Part shown: piece by piece, positions 13,464-25,900 of the stretch
How positions within the stretch are numbered: the stretch's first letter is position 1
Layout: the number at the start of each line of letters is the position of its first letter
Source of the DNA: Stratiolaelaps scimitus
Lineage: Eukaryota; Arthropoda; Arachnida; Mesostigmata; Laelapidae
Assembly: GCA_019614645.1 (NCBI GenBank)
Contig: JABWDB010000001.1
Span: 6,843,501-6,907,500, forward strand
DNA length: 64,000 nucleotides
Direction of reading: 5' to 3'
Program-made: the position numbers and the translations under genes
The notes under the pieces: generated by a model
Seen by the model: the letters and a program-made list of their open reading frames with translations, nothing else
What the model was told of the DNA's origin: nothing
Database searches by the model: none

Positions 13464-13724
13464 TTATGTATGTGCCACGTGTTTATATGGGTGTATAAAA
13501 TGATACAATACCTGCCAGTACGGAGTTCCCGTATAAGAACAAAGCTTCCAGTGGATTAAAACGACAGCTCCTTTGTCGTTTGCTGTGTAGATGACCTTGG
13601 TCTCCGTTCGCTCGGTTCTTATCAAGGTATATGCGACAGGACCATTATTAAAACCTAGATAGCTTTCCTTCTCAAGCACTCTGTCTGCCTCACGCGACGT
13701 GCCTTGCGTGACAGCTTTTCTCAC
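13464..13724 (-). CDS. unrecognised open frame, possible exon
   Basis: An 86-codon minus-strand frame. A good donor (TGGCAG|gtattg) would end an exon after residues GTPYWQ, in phase 0. No convincing acceptor was found upstream: the candidates ctatctag and gaggcag have poor pyrimidine tracts. Composition is coding-like, but the product is not recognised. Confidence 0.2.
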   Translation of the reverse strand: MRKAVTQGTSREADRVLEKESYLGFNNGPVAYTLIRTERTETKVIYTANDKGAVVLIHWKLCSYTGTPYWQVLYHFIHPYKHVAHT

Positions 13725-14257
13725 TCACCGTATGTAAAGAGACACAGCCAAGGGAAGCGTGTAAATTTGAATGCAATTCGTATAACTATAATACAATCCT
13801 CATGACGCGCTGTTTGCATTCGTCATATCAATGCCACAGTTATATTTATATATGTATGCCGATAACCGACAGAAGAAAAAAAAAACACCGAAATCGTAGA
13901 CTACAACGGCAATATACGTATATATGAGTCTATTTAGTCAGCTAAATTTCATCATGGTTCTAGCTACCTGTCGATCTCCCGCTTGAGACCGAGGTCTGTT
14001 GCGCCCTGAAGGACAATTCGAGTCACATTTCGAAACGTTTATTATATTTATACTTATCTAGATAAATATCACCTCCATGATTCTAGTTTGTCTTTATTTA
14101 CGTAGACAGTAGAGCGAATTGGACATGGATCAAACGAGGACCAAAAACGTCTCATCGATTCCAACCGAACGAGTTCAATAGCTTTCGCTGGACCACTTGC
14201 GAGATTGGCTCAGAATTCCTCGAGGAATGTCCCCAAATCTGATTAATCCCAACTCGA

Positions 14258-14529
14258 CTACAGGGTATTCGGAAACTTTGGCATCCTAGTGGGAGATTAA
14301 GCAAAGTTTGACAAAGCTAACTTTGTTTGAGATTTTTTTCTTCCTTTTTTTGCCACATGGTACCGGTAGTGTTCGTTTTTTTTTAAATACACGTTGCTAT
14401 CTATAACAAATATGTATCCATAGTAAGAGAAACGAACAAAAACAACAACAACACGAAAGGTTACCTTCGAAAGCGCCAAGCATTGGTAAGCTGTCCATGA
14501 GGTTGTGAAACATACCGAACACCCTGTAG
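14258..14529. mobile_element. non-autonomous DNA transposon (MITE-like), 272 bp
   Basis: The left end CTACAGGGTATTCGGAAAC and the right end, read inward as CTACAGGGTGTTCGGTATG, form terminal inverted repeats matching at 15 of 19 positions. Directly adjacent flanks are CGA on both sides, a possible 3-bp target duplication. There is no transposase frame inside. A 3-bp duplication is typical of PIF/Harbinger and also of some CACTA elements, so the superfamily is not fixed. Confidence 0.6.
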
Positions 14530-16640
14530 CGATCCACCCATCATGATTGGGCTGTTCGATTATGATGAATAATACTCACATATATAATAATAATAGGCGT
14601 GTGTGATAATCTATGGCGATAACTGTTATATAATGTTCAGTAGAAGATTGTTATTGTTCTTACGAAAAACGCATTGAATATGTTAAATAAACAAAGACAA
14701 CGAGAACGAAGCCACATGGTATTTATACACAGGGGGGGATGTACAATTTGTATTGATGCCTTATGCTGTCAGCTTTTAGTTTTTTAACAGACATTGACTC
14801 AGCTCAGTCCATTTGCAGACTCTGCATGAGGACAAATGTATTGCACGTATGTTATTGTTATTATTGTTAATTATCATTATCATCATGATATGGTCGTTTA
14901 CGTGACGCACCTCGCTGTTGCCCAATGACGTAGTGCCGTATTGTTACCGCTTTTATTGCAGCGACTGACGACCTGAAACCCTATTAAAGAGTCCCTTGCG
15001 GTCAGATTAACGGCCTTCCAGTGTCAATCATTGGTGTTCACGGAGCGTCGTCCCCCTTGTTGTTTCTGCTGCCGTAGCAGCACTGAAGCTAACGTAACCC
15101 TGTAAACAGCATCCGCGGGGAACGTTACCATGGGACGGAAGTGCGAATGACCAACGGTTGGCGTTACGCTTGAATCAACGGAAGCAGATCGGCGACGCAG
15201 CGCGCGAGATAGGTCGGGGATGTCTGTGTCATTCATTCAACAGTTGGCAGCTGCTGTCAGTTGGTCGTCGTTGATCCAGCGCTCCCATGATCCAGCGCAA
15301 TTGGAACACCCTTGACCGTACAGTGGGATGTAGAAACAAACAACAGCGAATATATTCGACTGCGATCTTAACATTGGTAGAGATCAATTAGTGGTATCCG
15401 ACTCAGCAGAGAATACAAGCCTAATTCTTAAGTAGTCTCATACGAATCTGGGTGTTTACTATGTACTACAAATAAAGATAACGGATTAGCACGGTATTGG
15501 AGTACCACAGGTTCGATTAGAGAATAATGCTGGGTATATATGGTACATGAGTATTTTGAAAGCTAAGTTTGTCCCCGATCTATAGCGCAGCATAGAAATG
15601 AAGCCGGACAAAATCCGACGATGGGCAACTAACTATCTCGGATATTAAATTACATTAGATCTGTTCAGCTGCGATACAACACAGTTCTCTGTATCTTTAT
15701 CAATTATACCGTTGTATCCTGAAACCAACACAACTCCGTTTTTATCCTCCATATGTATTATGTTAACGCTGACCGGTCAGAGTTAACGCTGGGACGTGTC
15801 AGACCGAACTTTTGTAACGTCTCTGTACTTGAGAAGGCTCCTGATGGTATACAGACAGAGCTGCGAGCTTTCAATAGCTATTCCATCTGAATCTACACAA
15901 GAGAGGGTTAAGTTGACAGGTACGATATAGGCTGTATTGAGCTGGTGCAGCCTAGCAATTCGCCTCGAGGTGGCCAAAGATTGTGGTAATTGTGTTCAGA
16001 GAGACAGGCGGAAGAGGGCATTGGTGCAGTTCGGTGTTCGCTTGAACGAGATAGTGAGCAGATTAGTGCTGACATACGACGTCGGGACGGGGCTCTGGGG
16101 GCCAGCATACAGCGACTGCTGTAATAGCCAAGTGGTGCTCGATCTGCTCAATTTCGAAATTGTGCCTATTAAACGAGAGAGAGAGAAAGAAACATTTCGA
16201 CACGGATCCTACTTATATATATATATATATATATAATAGAAAGGCCTCGGTACCCTTGTGCAGCATTACTTCAAGGACCTATCATATAGATCATGTTGGG
16301 TTCATCCGAGCTTTCCCAAACAGATCTCTGTAATGGCAAGGCTATGCTAACCATATCTCAGATAAACCGCGACTTCCGGATCGAACCGTGTTGCTCGTGT
16401 TTTCCATGGCACCTACAGTCGAATAAATGTGAATTAGCTACCCACGCCGCCACCTGTACCAGCTTCAGTGAATCACGCTTGATCTACACGATCCAGCTGC
16501 GATTGATAAGATAACCTAAGTGGCGCCGTCAAATTCTGGTATGATAATCAAGTCATATAGCTTAAACAGGTAACTAACAATAGCAGTGCCAACAAATAAA
16601 GCAACAAGCTAATGTTTTTCTTTTGATTCGTTTTTATTAC
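14530..16640. other. no confident gene
   Basis: A minus-strand frame at 15236-15024 starts with ATG and has 70 codons of coding-like composition, but no clear splice partner. A plus-strand frame at 15937-16190 is also coding-like and could be an exon of something, but it runs into (GA)n and (TA)n repeats at 16166-16233. Neither is assigned. Confidence 0.3.
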
Positions 16641-16713
16641 AGCTCGTGTGGACGACCGGCAATAAATATTTACTATTTTCTACTATTGCTCTGTTATCAT
16701 CGTCTAGTAATTA

Positions 16714-19700
16714 ATGATGGCCGTCACGGTAACGATCGTCCATTTCAATGACTGCTACAACGTGGAACCACAGAATACCGAGCCGGTGGGTGGCGCGGCC
16801 CGTTTCTGTACGGCAATTAAGTCGTTGTGGCCACTTAATCCATTGGTGTTATTCAGCGGCGATGTTTTGGCTCCGTCGATTATGAGTACGTTCACGAAGG
16901 GCGACCAGATGGCTCCTGTCCTCAACAGCATTAAAACAGACTGCGCCGTCTATGGAAATCACGATTTTGGTGCGTATACAACAAACATCATTTTTTCCGA
17001 CCATCATTTTTTGCGACCACCACGAGACAGTCGTTATAGGTTGCAATCAAGGCGATGAATTAGGCTAGCATGTAACGAATACGCTTAGCATGCTTTTATT
17101 CCAGTTCGAAAAAATGAGGCGGGTCACTCTGCCGTTCTGAGACGTTCGTATTTGCTGAACAGCAAATGCTAGCGATTATATATTATATAATAAATAGTAT
17201 TTATACAGAATGAATATAGAGTCAGCATTTAAGCAATGAGGTGTCATATGCATTGTAAGAAAGTTCGTATTTGTTTACTTACTGTCCTGCGTATTCGTAT
17301 TGTTTCGGTTCGCCAGATTTCGGCGTGGATAACCTGATCGACTTCAAGGACAAGTGTACATTTCCATGGCTGATAAGTAATGTTATCGACAACGAAACCC
17401 ACAAGCTGTTGGCGAGTGGTCACGAGTTTGTCATCCTCGAACGCAACAACAAGAAGGTGAGCTCGAAGAGAGGACAAACACCCGAAATCGAACCCGATAA
17501 ACTGGTTGCTCATAATAACGTACGATTATAAAGTCAAATTGTATAGTAAATCGAACCGAACGTCACAGTCGACCGTCGACTCGTTGAATTGTATCTTGAA
17601 CTGTGCAAATCTATGCAGCTGTTACACGCCAAGTATGGTTCATTGTCACGCCGATATCAGTCATTCATTAACGCATACAATAACGTTGTACACATGTGCT
17701 TTTGATACGAGTTTGCGAGAACACTCTATTGGGCAATATTCTTTCTCGCCTCACCGCGCCGACTGGCTATTTCTCTTCATATGCGTGTGTGTGTGTGTGT
17801 TGTTGAATCTGTCTTCCGTAAATTCCCTGGTTCTGGATGAATCTCAGTCACGGAGTAGTACGTTGAACCATGCTGCGGTAGGATGCAACGTTGCAATTAC
17901 GTAGCTCATCATTATCATCATCATCGTTAATGGGTAGATATTTATTGCGCTGTTCAAGTTGTCTGGTCCGTTCCCGCATCTCTGCGTTGTCAAATATCTC
18001 TGCTAATGACAGTGCTTTAGATCGGATAGGAGATAGGCTACTCTTGTTTGTGTCATCATTGAATCGTTGTTTTTTTTTTTTTGTTATTGTTGTAGTTGCG
18101 AGTCGACACTTCGCTAACTTCATGCGTTGATCGGGAATAGATATTGCTCTATTGATATTATGATTATTATTACTGCGACAGGGGATGTTGATGGTAGCCA
18201 ATGATGCGTGAAGATGACAAGTCAAACGAATGGAAACTTTTTGTATCGATTTCGTTGGTAATCTTCTTTTGTTGCTCGATGACTTCTTCGTGTTATGTAG
18301 CTAAAAATCATTTCTGGCTCATAATTTTTCTCTCGTATCGAGTTCTTTTTCATACCCCATCATTAAATGGACTTAATAATAGTCTGATTACATGTCTTCA
18401 CTCAATTTTGGCCAATTTCCGAACGACCGGTAGTGGTAGTAGCATGACTGATCATTCCCAGTAAAACCCAAGCATATTCGACGAATCATCTTCATCGAGC
18501 TATTATAATAATATCTCAATCACAACCATGAGCAAGACGACAATGAAAGACGATGCAACAAATACTAGCCGGAACATGCGTTGATTCATATAATGTGTTA
18601 TATATATATATATATATATATATTAGGGGTTCAATTTATTATTCATTCAATTTATATTCAAATTTTAAGGGTTCAAAAAAGATAGAAGCCATTGTTATAT
18701 ACGTGTCCGTGGCTGATTTTAAGCGTTGTCTTCTATTGCTTCTTTGTGTTGCTGCTTTCAGATTGGCATTATCGGTCTCGTAGAAGAAGAGTGGTTGGCC
18801 ACGCTGGCCACGATCGACAGTGAGCAAGTAGAATTTCGAGATTTCGTCGCTGAAGGTCGCCGGTTAGCTCAACTCCTAAAAGGGCCTCATCATGGATGTG
18901 ACTACGTGATCGCCCTTACACACATGCGATTTCCCAACGATTGCCGTCTGGCAGAGAACGTCGATGAGGTGGATCTGATTCTCGGCGGACATGATCATGT
19001 CTATGAAGTGAAACAAAGAGGAGGTAAAAAAACACGATCTATTATTAATGGACATTTGGCTTCATTCTGTATATTCTAACGTACGGAACTCCCTTAATCT
19101 GCTCATATATATATATATATATATATATGGGCAAATTAAGAGGGTTCCGTACGTTGGAATATATATATATATATATATTTATTTATAATGTATCACCTAT
19201 ATTCGTTTTCATGTAAGATCAAAGAAATACTCATCTGAGAGTATTTATTGTGTATATTTTAGTTTGCACTGTTTGTTTCATCAAAAAATTCGCCGAAATA
19301 CAAGAGATGTACAAATAACTTGGGCTAGTTTCATCATTCGTCGTGGGCTTGAGCATTTGTCTAATTCGGATGGTTAATCAGCGATGATGATGATCACCAA
19401 TTTACACCTGCTTCAGAAGCCTTCCCCTGGAACGTCCATGTTCACTCGATTACGGCAGATGTTTGTTTCCAGGAGTGATTAAATATGGGATGGCATTGTA
19501 TATACTTTTGCTTGCAGGGAAGCATATCGTAAAATCTGGAACAGACTTTCGGCAGTTCTCTAAGATTACTTTGACATTCAAAGCTGACGAGGGACCAATC
19601 GATGTTGATATTGAGGAGATGAATGTTACATCTAAATACGAAGAAGATAAAGATCTCGTGGAAGAGCTCAAAAAATATGACGACGTGGTTCAAGGTAAGA

Positions 19701-22700
19701 GACGGAGAGAGGGAGAGAGAGAGAGAGGGAGGGACGCCATTCAGCGCGATTACCTATGTGTAATTTATACTAAGTCTAATAATCATTTATCTACAATTTA
19801 TGATAATGTTTATCTCAGTGAATGTGTCACTCAGTAATTGACAGAAACTGAAACAGGACATTGCAATGGTTGCTCAATTTAATGATCGTTTGCCTCTAAT
19901 CGATGGACAGGAAAAATGGACGAAGTTCTGGGTCATTTCTCGGTAGAACTCGATGGCCGCTTTAGCTCGATTCGGACGTCCGAGACGAACTTGGGAAACT
20001 TCATTACGGATGTGATGCTGGCTGCGACGCACTCCGACCTCGCATTACTGAACTCAGGCACTCTTCGCTCAGATCGAGTGCACCCGAAAGGCGCTTTCAC
20101 GATGCGTGACTTGGTAAGCAAGTAATTCAGCAAGCACAAGTCAACCGCCGCACGTATGGCACGGTGTACGAATGCGACAGACGGATATGTTAAGAGATCG
20201 ATTTAATATTGTTTATTTAGACTCGCTCAGGTTTCTTGGACACAGCGATATCAAACGTCTAATGCCTATCCTGCATATTCGGTATATCGAGAGAGGTATT
20301 TTCGCGAAATTTACACAGAAATCGAGCGATGTACCGACACATTCAGCTATTTGTGTAGTCTTGAATTTTTATACTAAACCTTTTATTTATCTAGTGTTAA
20401 ACGACCACTCACATTTAATTCACCAGCACACATAGGACAGTTTGAAATCTTTACTCAGCATCATACCGCTTCGAGCCTGTCACTGTTACACGAGAATACA
20501 GAAGTGTCGCGATTATCACAGATGTGTACATGAACAACACTAAACGAAACCCGAGAAAAATCGTTCTACAGTTTGTAGTCAACATGTAGGGTGCACGGGT
20601 GTGACCCCACGGTTGCACCTCTGCATTTAAGGGGTCCGTCTTTTGACGCAACGTCGAAAGGAGTTCCGTGGACATAAAATGTTTCAGGCTGTGGGTCTGC
20701 CCGAAAAACATGCTTAGGGTGAGCAGACAAAAGGCATGAGTTGATCTGAATAGGTAAGATAGCATCGTATATTCCTGACAACGTGAATCGTTACAATGGG
20801 GAATATTCCTTTGGGAAGATATACTCAACACTACGTTATATGTCGTGCTGCCTTTCTTTCAGGTGACGGTTCTACCAATGATGGACAGTCTAATGGTTTT
20901 AGAGGTTTCGGGAGAGCAAATTGTAGGAGCACTTGAAAATGGTGTGAGCCAATATCCGAAGCTCGAAGGACGATTTCCACAGGTAATGCGTACCAGAATA
21001 AACCATTCCTCATGTCCCTTCTTTAATATTTGTGAACACAACTCCGCTTTATTGGAGTTACCTTGCGGTAACATAACATAACATGACATTTTCGGTTTAT
21101 TTCCGGAACGGCAATTTTACAATGCTTAAGTTCTCGATTAAAAATATAGGGTAAAAGTAAGAGGGGGGGGGTAAATAGGGTAGTCTCACTTTAAATAAGA
21201 AATCGTCGAACACTTTAATAAAGGCCAATGGAATGACGGAAAAGACTGTAGCCGATTTTCAGCTTACACCGTATAATCCTTCAAATCGAATCGCAATGCT
21301 GCAGGTATTCCCGGCATCATTGAATTTCCAAGTTATTTTCGGTTGCATTTAGTCAGTTGAATCTGACGGTGTCCTCTAAATCCTCTAAATTAAATTAACA
21401 CATTTTTTAAATGTTGAAATCATAAGCTGATGTGAGTTCCGCTCTGTATCTCGCCATCAGGTATCTGGGGTTTCGTTCGCGTTCGATCCCCGAAAACCGG
21501 CTGGCAAACGAATTAATCCTGAGCACGTGAAAATTGGTGACGAGATGCTCGATCTGAGCCAAAAGTATCGGCTTGTCACGAAAATGTACCTTTATATGGG
21601 CAAGGATGGTTACGATATACTGAAAAACTCGCCTATACTGGTAAGTGAAGAGAAGGTTATCTTCTCCTTTTTTTTCATGGACACTAATACGGCCCAACTC
21701 CCGATACCCTCGCAATAGGTCATATTGCCTGTGACGCGATGGGACCAATTACGGGTAGGAACCGAAGTAATCCTTAAGCTGGTCAAGCCTAACTGAGCTG
21801 TAAGGCTTGTTATTAAGAATTTGAATCATTTGATAAAGTCCCAGCGGACTTCCACCTATTCAGGTGGTCGGCTGTGAATTCTGGCGCCCGATCCACCCGG
21901 CCACCGGGGCAGTATCGATACTTTTAACTTCAAAAACTTAACGAAATCAATTCTATTATTCGTTACGCTGTTTGCACGTAACAATCAATCGACCAACAAA
22001 TTGCTTTGGTGCACTCTAGCCAATGAAACATTCTACCGTTGTGTTATCGCTTCTCGAGCAGGGGAAACCGAACAAACTGACCAAGTTATCCTATCCTACA
22101 AAATGAACTGTCTTTTACTGGACAGAGCCGGATAACAATAACTTTACGCTGTCATTTTTCTCTGGTAATTGTTTCAGATGGGTGACGACGAATCGCCGGA
22201 GTTGTGCACGGCCGTCCAGAACCATTTCCAAGCGATCAAGATGCTCACGGGAGCTCAGGATCACCCGCACACACACCACAGACAAAGTCTTGTCGCTCTC
22301 TCAAGGAGGTCCGTAGCGCTTGTTTAAATCTAGTGTCCATGGGGACACCACAAAGTGCGATCTAACCAATAATGTAATGCCCTAATGTTACTATACACTG
22401 AATGTATAAAAGATGTATACTTGGCACGTTTGTAGCAGTATATGAATATAGCATTCATATAAGGCAATAATAACTACGTTATAAGCTCACTCTGTCCCTG
22501 TTTTGACTTGGAACAGGACCGATCCATTGCTTGATATTGTCACAAGAGTAGCCTTCCCACAAAGTTTCGCGTGGTACTTTCAAAATAAGATTACTTCTTA
22601 CGTATCTGGGAAACATTAAATTTCGAGCGTTCGTTGGCCGAGATTGGTTTCGCCAGCTGGCATCATTGACGTTGAAATAAACTCTCCGATACAAGAAATC

Positions 22701-22880
22701 ATTTCGATCAAACTTCACCGACAGTCCATTGATTGCATATATATATATATATATATATATATGTATTAGTATCCCCACCGTTGCACATTTACATTTAGGG
22801 GCCGTCTTACGAAGCAATGCGAAAGCGGTGCCGTGGACGTTAAATGTTAGTTTAGTTTAGTATCTATAGCTCTTGTTCCG

Positions 22881-22911
<31 letters not shown>

Positions 22912-25900
22912 AGTATTCCGTCCTTAAAGGGTGGTACTGACTCTGAGGCTAAGAGCGAGACGATCACTCTCCCATGAGGATAGGATAGCCAATTATTTAT
23001 ATACAATATGGGACCCACGCTCAATTTTCATATTAAAACAATCGAAGAGGTATTCATATGAGTAGGATAATTACGTTAGTTCGTTAGCAGTTCCTCCTCC
23101 TTCGTTATTTTCTCGTACTTACGGAATCCACTCCATGAGTTGGTTACAGATACGTTTTGGGTTCTCTCCCCATCTCTCTGCTGTATAAATGAGTTCGCCC
23201 CCAACTTCGCAACTCACTTAATTATTTCTATTGTATTTTCGGTTTTCATTCAGTGTCTCTTTGATTACCACCTACCTGTACATATATCTTCTATTTGCCA
23301 TGTAAATTGCACTTCTATTACATTCACTAATTTAGAACTGTCCACCAAGTTTACTGGCCACCCCGCAACGGCAAAGTTATTGTCTCATTCGATCGCATCT
23401 GTGCCTAAGAATTAGGACGGATTATGATAGCCCTCCTCACTTGCCTGTACTCTATATGCCTCCTGCTGAGGGAAGGCGCTTTTGTTTGGTAATTGCGGAT
23501 TGAAGAGGAGGACCCCCAACCTTAGCTAGAATATCTTTCCTATGATGAGTGAACGTGTACTGTACATCGGAAAACCCACCACGGGCGACTGCGAATTAAA
23601 TTTGAACAGTTGCTAAGGATGCCACAAAAACATTTGGATGTCCCGAAAAATAAACGTTTCTCCTTGGCGTATTCCACTGGTCGAAAGATCTAAAGCATTC
23701 TCACCGAAATGTATGTTGTCATCACTTTGTGTTACGAGGACAGGCAGAAATCTCGAACTGCGCCTAATGCCTGCTTAAACATTCATACCAGCTCGTCGCT
23801 AGAGCGTTAGAGTGCAATTTTTATCGCTATCTCATGAGCTTGAGATAGCTGTTCTACGGCAGGCGAGCTGTATCGCGTATTTGCAGTTTTTGTAATACGT
23901 TCGCAATTTCGGTAAATTGTTTCGCCATTGTTCTGCCAGTTCGGGGAGCAGAACATTGTATAGTATTCTTATGAGTCCCCTTGATCGTCTAGTGGTGATC
24001 GTACTGGACCGCTAAACAGCTGGGGGTCAGCTCAACAAGAAAAGTGTTGTATAGTTAGGTTGCAGTAATATGAGAACAGCAATAGAGCGGAATAGTCCTG
24101 CATCGCATTTATTATGATTATTTATTATTATTTTTTCTCGACCGTATGGAATATCATACACATATGCGTATAGATCACTACTCCAATAAAATCCAGTTTG
24201 TCCTTTTACCATTACTTTTGTCTAATAAACTAATGGTAGCTCAATACAACGATTGCATTAAGGTACGGTTTGTTCACACTTTATTGAGATCGATCTACTG
24301 TGGAAGATTTTCCTCCTTATTCAACTGCGCCTGTATTTCTATAATTTAGATATATACTGTTATAGTTTAGTACTATAAGTATTACATTATCGAGTAAGTC
24401 GTTACAGGTCGATTTTCCAATATCGTCGCCATATGGTATTTCGTAAGCTCCGCCATTCTGCGTGGAAAGCAATTGGGTCTGATACACAAATACTCGTCGA
24501 TGGGCAGGGGAAAATCCATAAATTTTGCATATCAAAATTTCAATATAGTTTTGGGCTCAACTACGCCTGGATATGGCTTTACATATCAAATTAAAAATGG
24601 TAGTTAAATGTACCAACAGACGCCTATTTGGCACGATCTACAGCAAGCATATAACATGCAATCTAAAAACGCTACTGTTTCACACATCGATTAATTTGAT
24701 AATGGGCGTATACCCGGCAGGAATTCAAGTTAACCGACTTCTTTGAAATTAAGACGAAAGATCCTAAATTATTTAGCTACAGTTAAAATCTACAGATTGG
24801 TTTTGTCAACAGATGTAGTATAGAGTATTGGCAATATATTGTAATCCAGTGGAGCAGTTCTTGTTGCATTGATTATCTACAGCTGTATAGACTGCCACCG
24901 AAAAAAAGCTGAGGGTGAGCTCAAGCCAAAAATGGAACAGAGTGTAGTACTAGAATAGATTGAATTATTTGAGGGTCAACTCAAGCAATGCTTAGTCATG
25001 GATTAAAAGGCATTCTTTTTAACTTGTTTAGCTAATATATATATATATATATATCGGTGTTCTCAAACATATATATTTTCATGTCTACTTGAACTCATTC
25101 CACTCGTCAACAGGCATAGCGTCGTTCGCATGGCTGAAGAGGCTCACCATGCGCACAACTATAAGCAGTCATCGCTGAGCAGAGGCACCTCTCTGGACGC
25201 CTCCGCGCGGCGAGCTCAATTCGGATCGCGACAGCCGTCCTTAGACAACGTTGAACACGAACAAGCGAGGCTGAGCCCAAAAGTCGAGGGTCGAATAGTA
25301 GTTCTCACGCCAGAGGTAAACTTCACCAAGAATATTTAGTGCTATATTGGTGTCGTACCGTCATTAGATTATGCCGGATTTCAATTTGTATCGGAGAAAT
25401 GTATACGGATCAAATGGCTACAAATGGGAAATACTTGCTATTTATCTAACTTTGCTTAACAGCCCCATCGGATGGTGGGTGACTCAAACATCACTATTCG
25501 TGGTTCAACTTTGCAGCGACTTTTAGGTCCCTGCAAGCCCCGTATGAATGGGATTCTATTTTTTTTGACAACGTGATAGCTAATAATATTGGCGTGCATT
25601 CACGTCCGTCTCCCAATAAAACGCCATGTTCACCCCGTAACGATGAGCGAATGATTTACCCGCGATAAGTACAAATCTCGAATGTTCGTAGATTCGAAAG
25701 GAAATGAGTATACATAGTTTGCATTTGACCATGCTACATTGGATTAGCTTCTTTAGCTGTCATTGACTAAAGTTGGGTCATTTTTGTACGACGTTGTTTG
25801 GTAGCCTACTACTGCCCAAGTATTTTATGTTGTGCCTTTTGTGTCACCCTGTGAAATTATGGTTGTATTTGTTTATATCACCTTTCTGGCATTAGTGGCT

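Larger units (their letters stand above)
10441..14257. other. no confident gene; low-complexity and retroelement-tail fragments
   Basis: A minus-strand frame from 11999 starts with MIRR and then a long Leu-rich hydrophobic run that could be a signal anchor, but the run is produced by CTG/CAG-type repeats and no onward exon is clear. Frames at 12028-12450 are created by the (TA)n tract. 10952-11254 (minus) is open without features. Confidence 0.3.

Noticed and set aside
17848..18225. 125-codon minus-strand frame inside intron 2 of the metallophosphatase gene
   Set aside because: It contains a poly-Lys run from an A-tract and a poly-Asp run from a GAT repeat; no splice or promoter support for a nested gene.
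23970..24030. tRNA gene
   Set aside because: Only the 5' promoter-like part resembles a tRNA; acceptor and T arms do not pair, and partial copies recur, so a SINE head is the better explanation.
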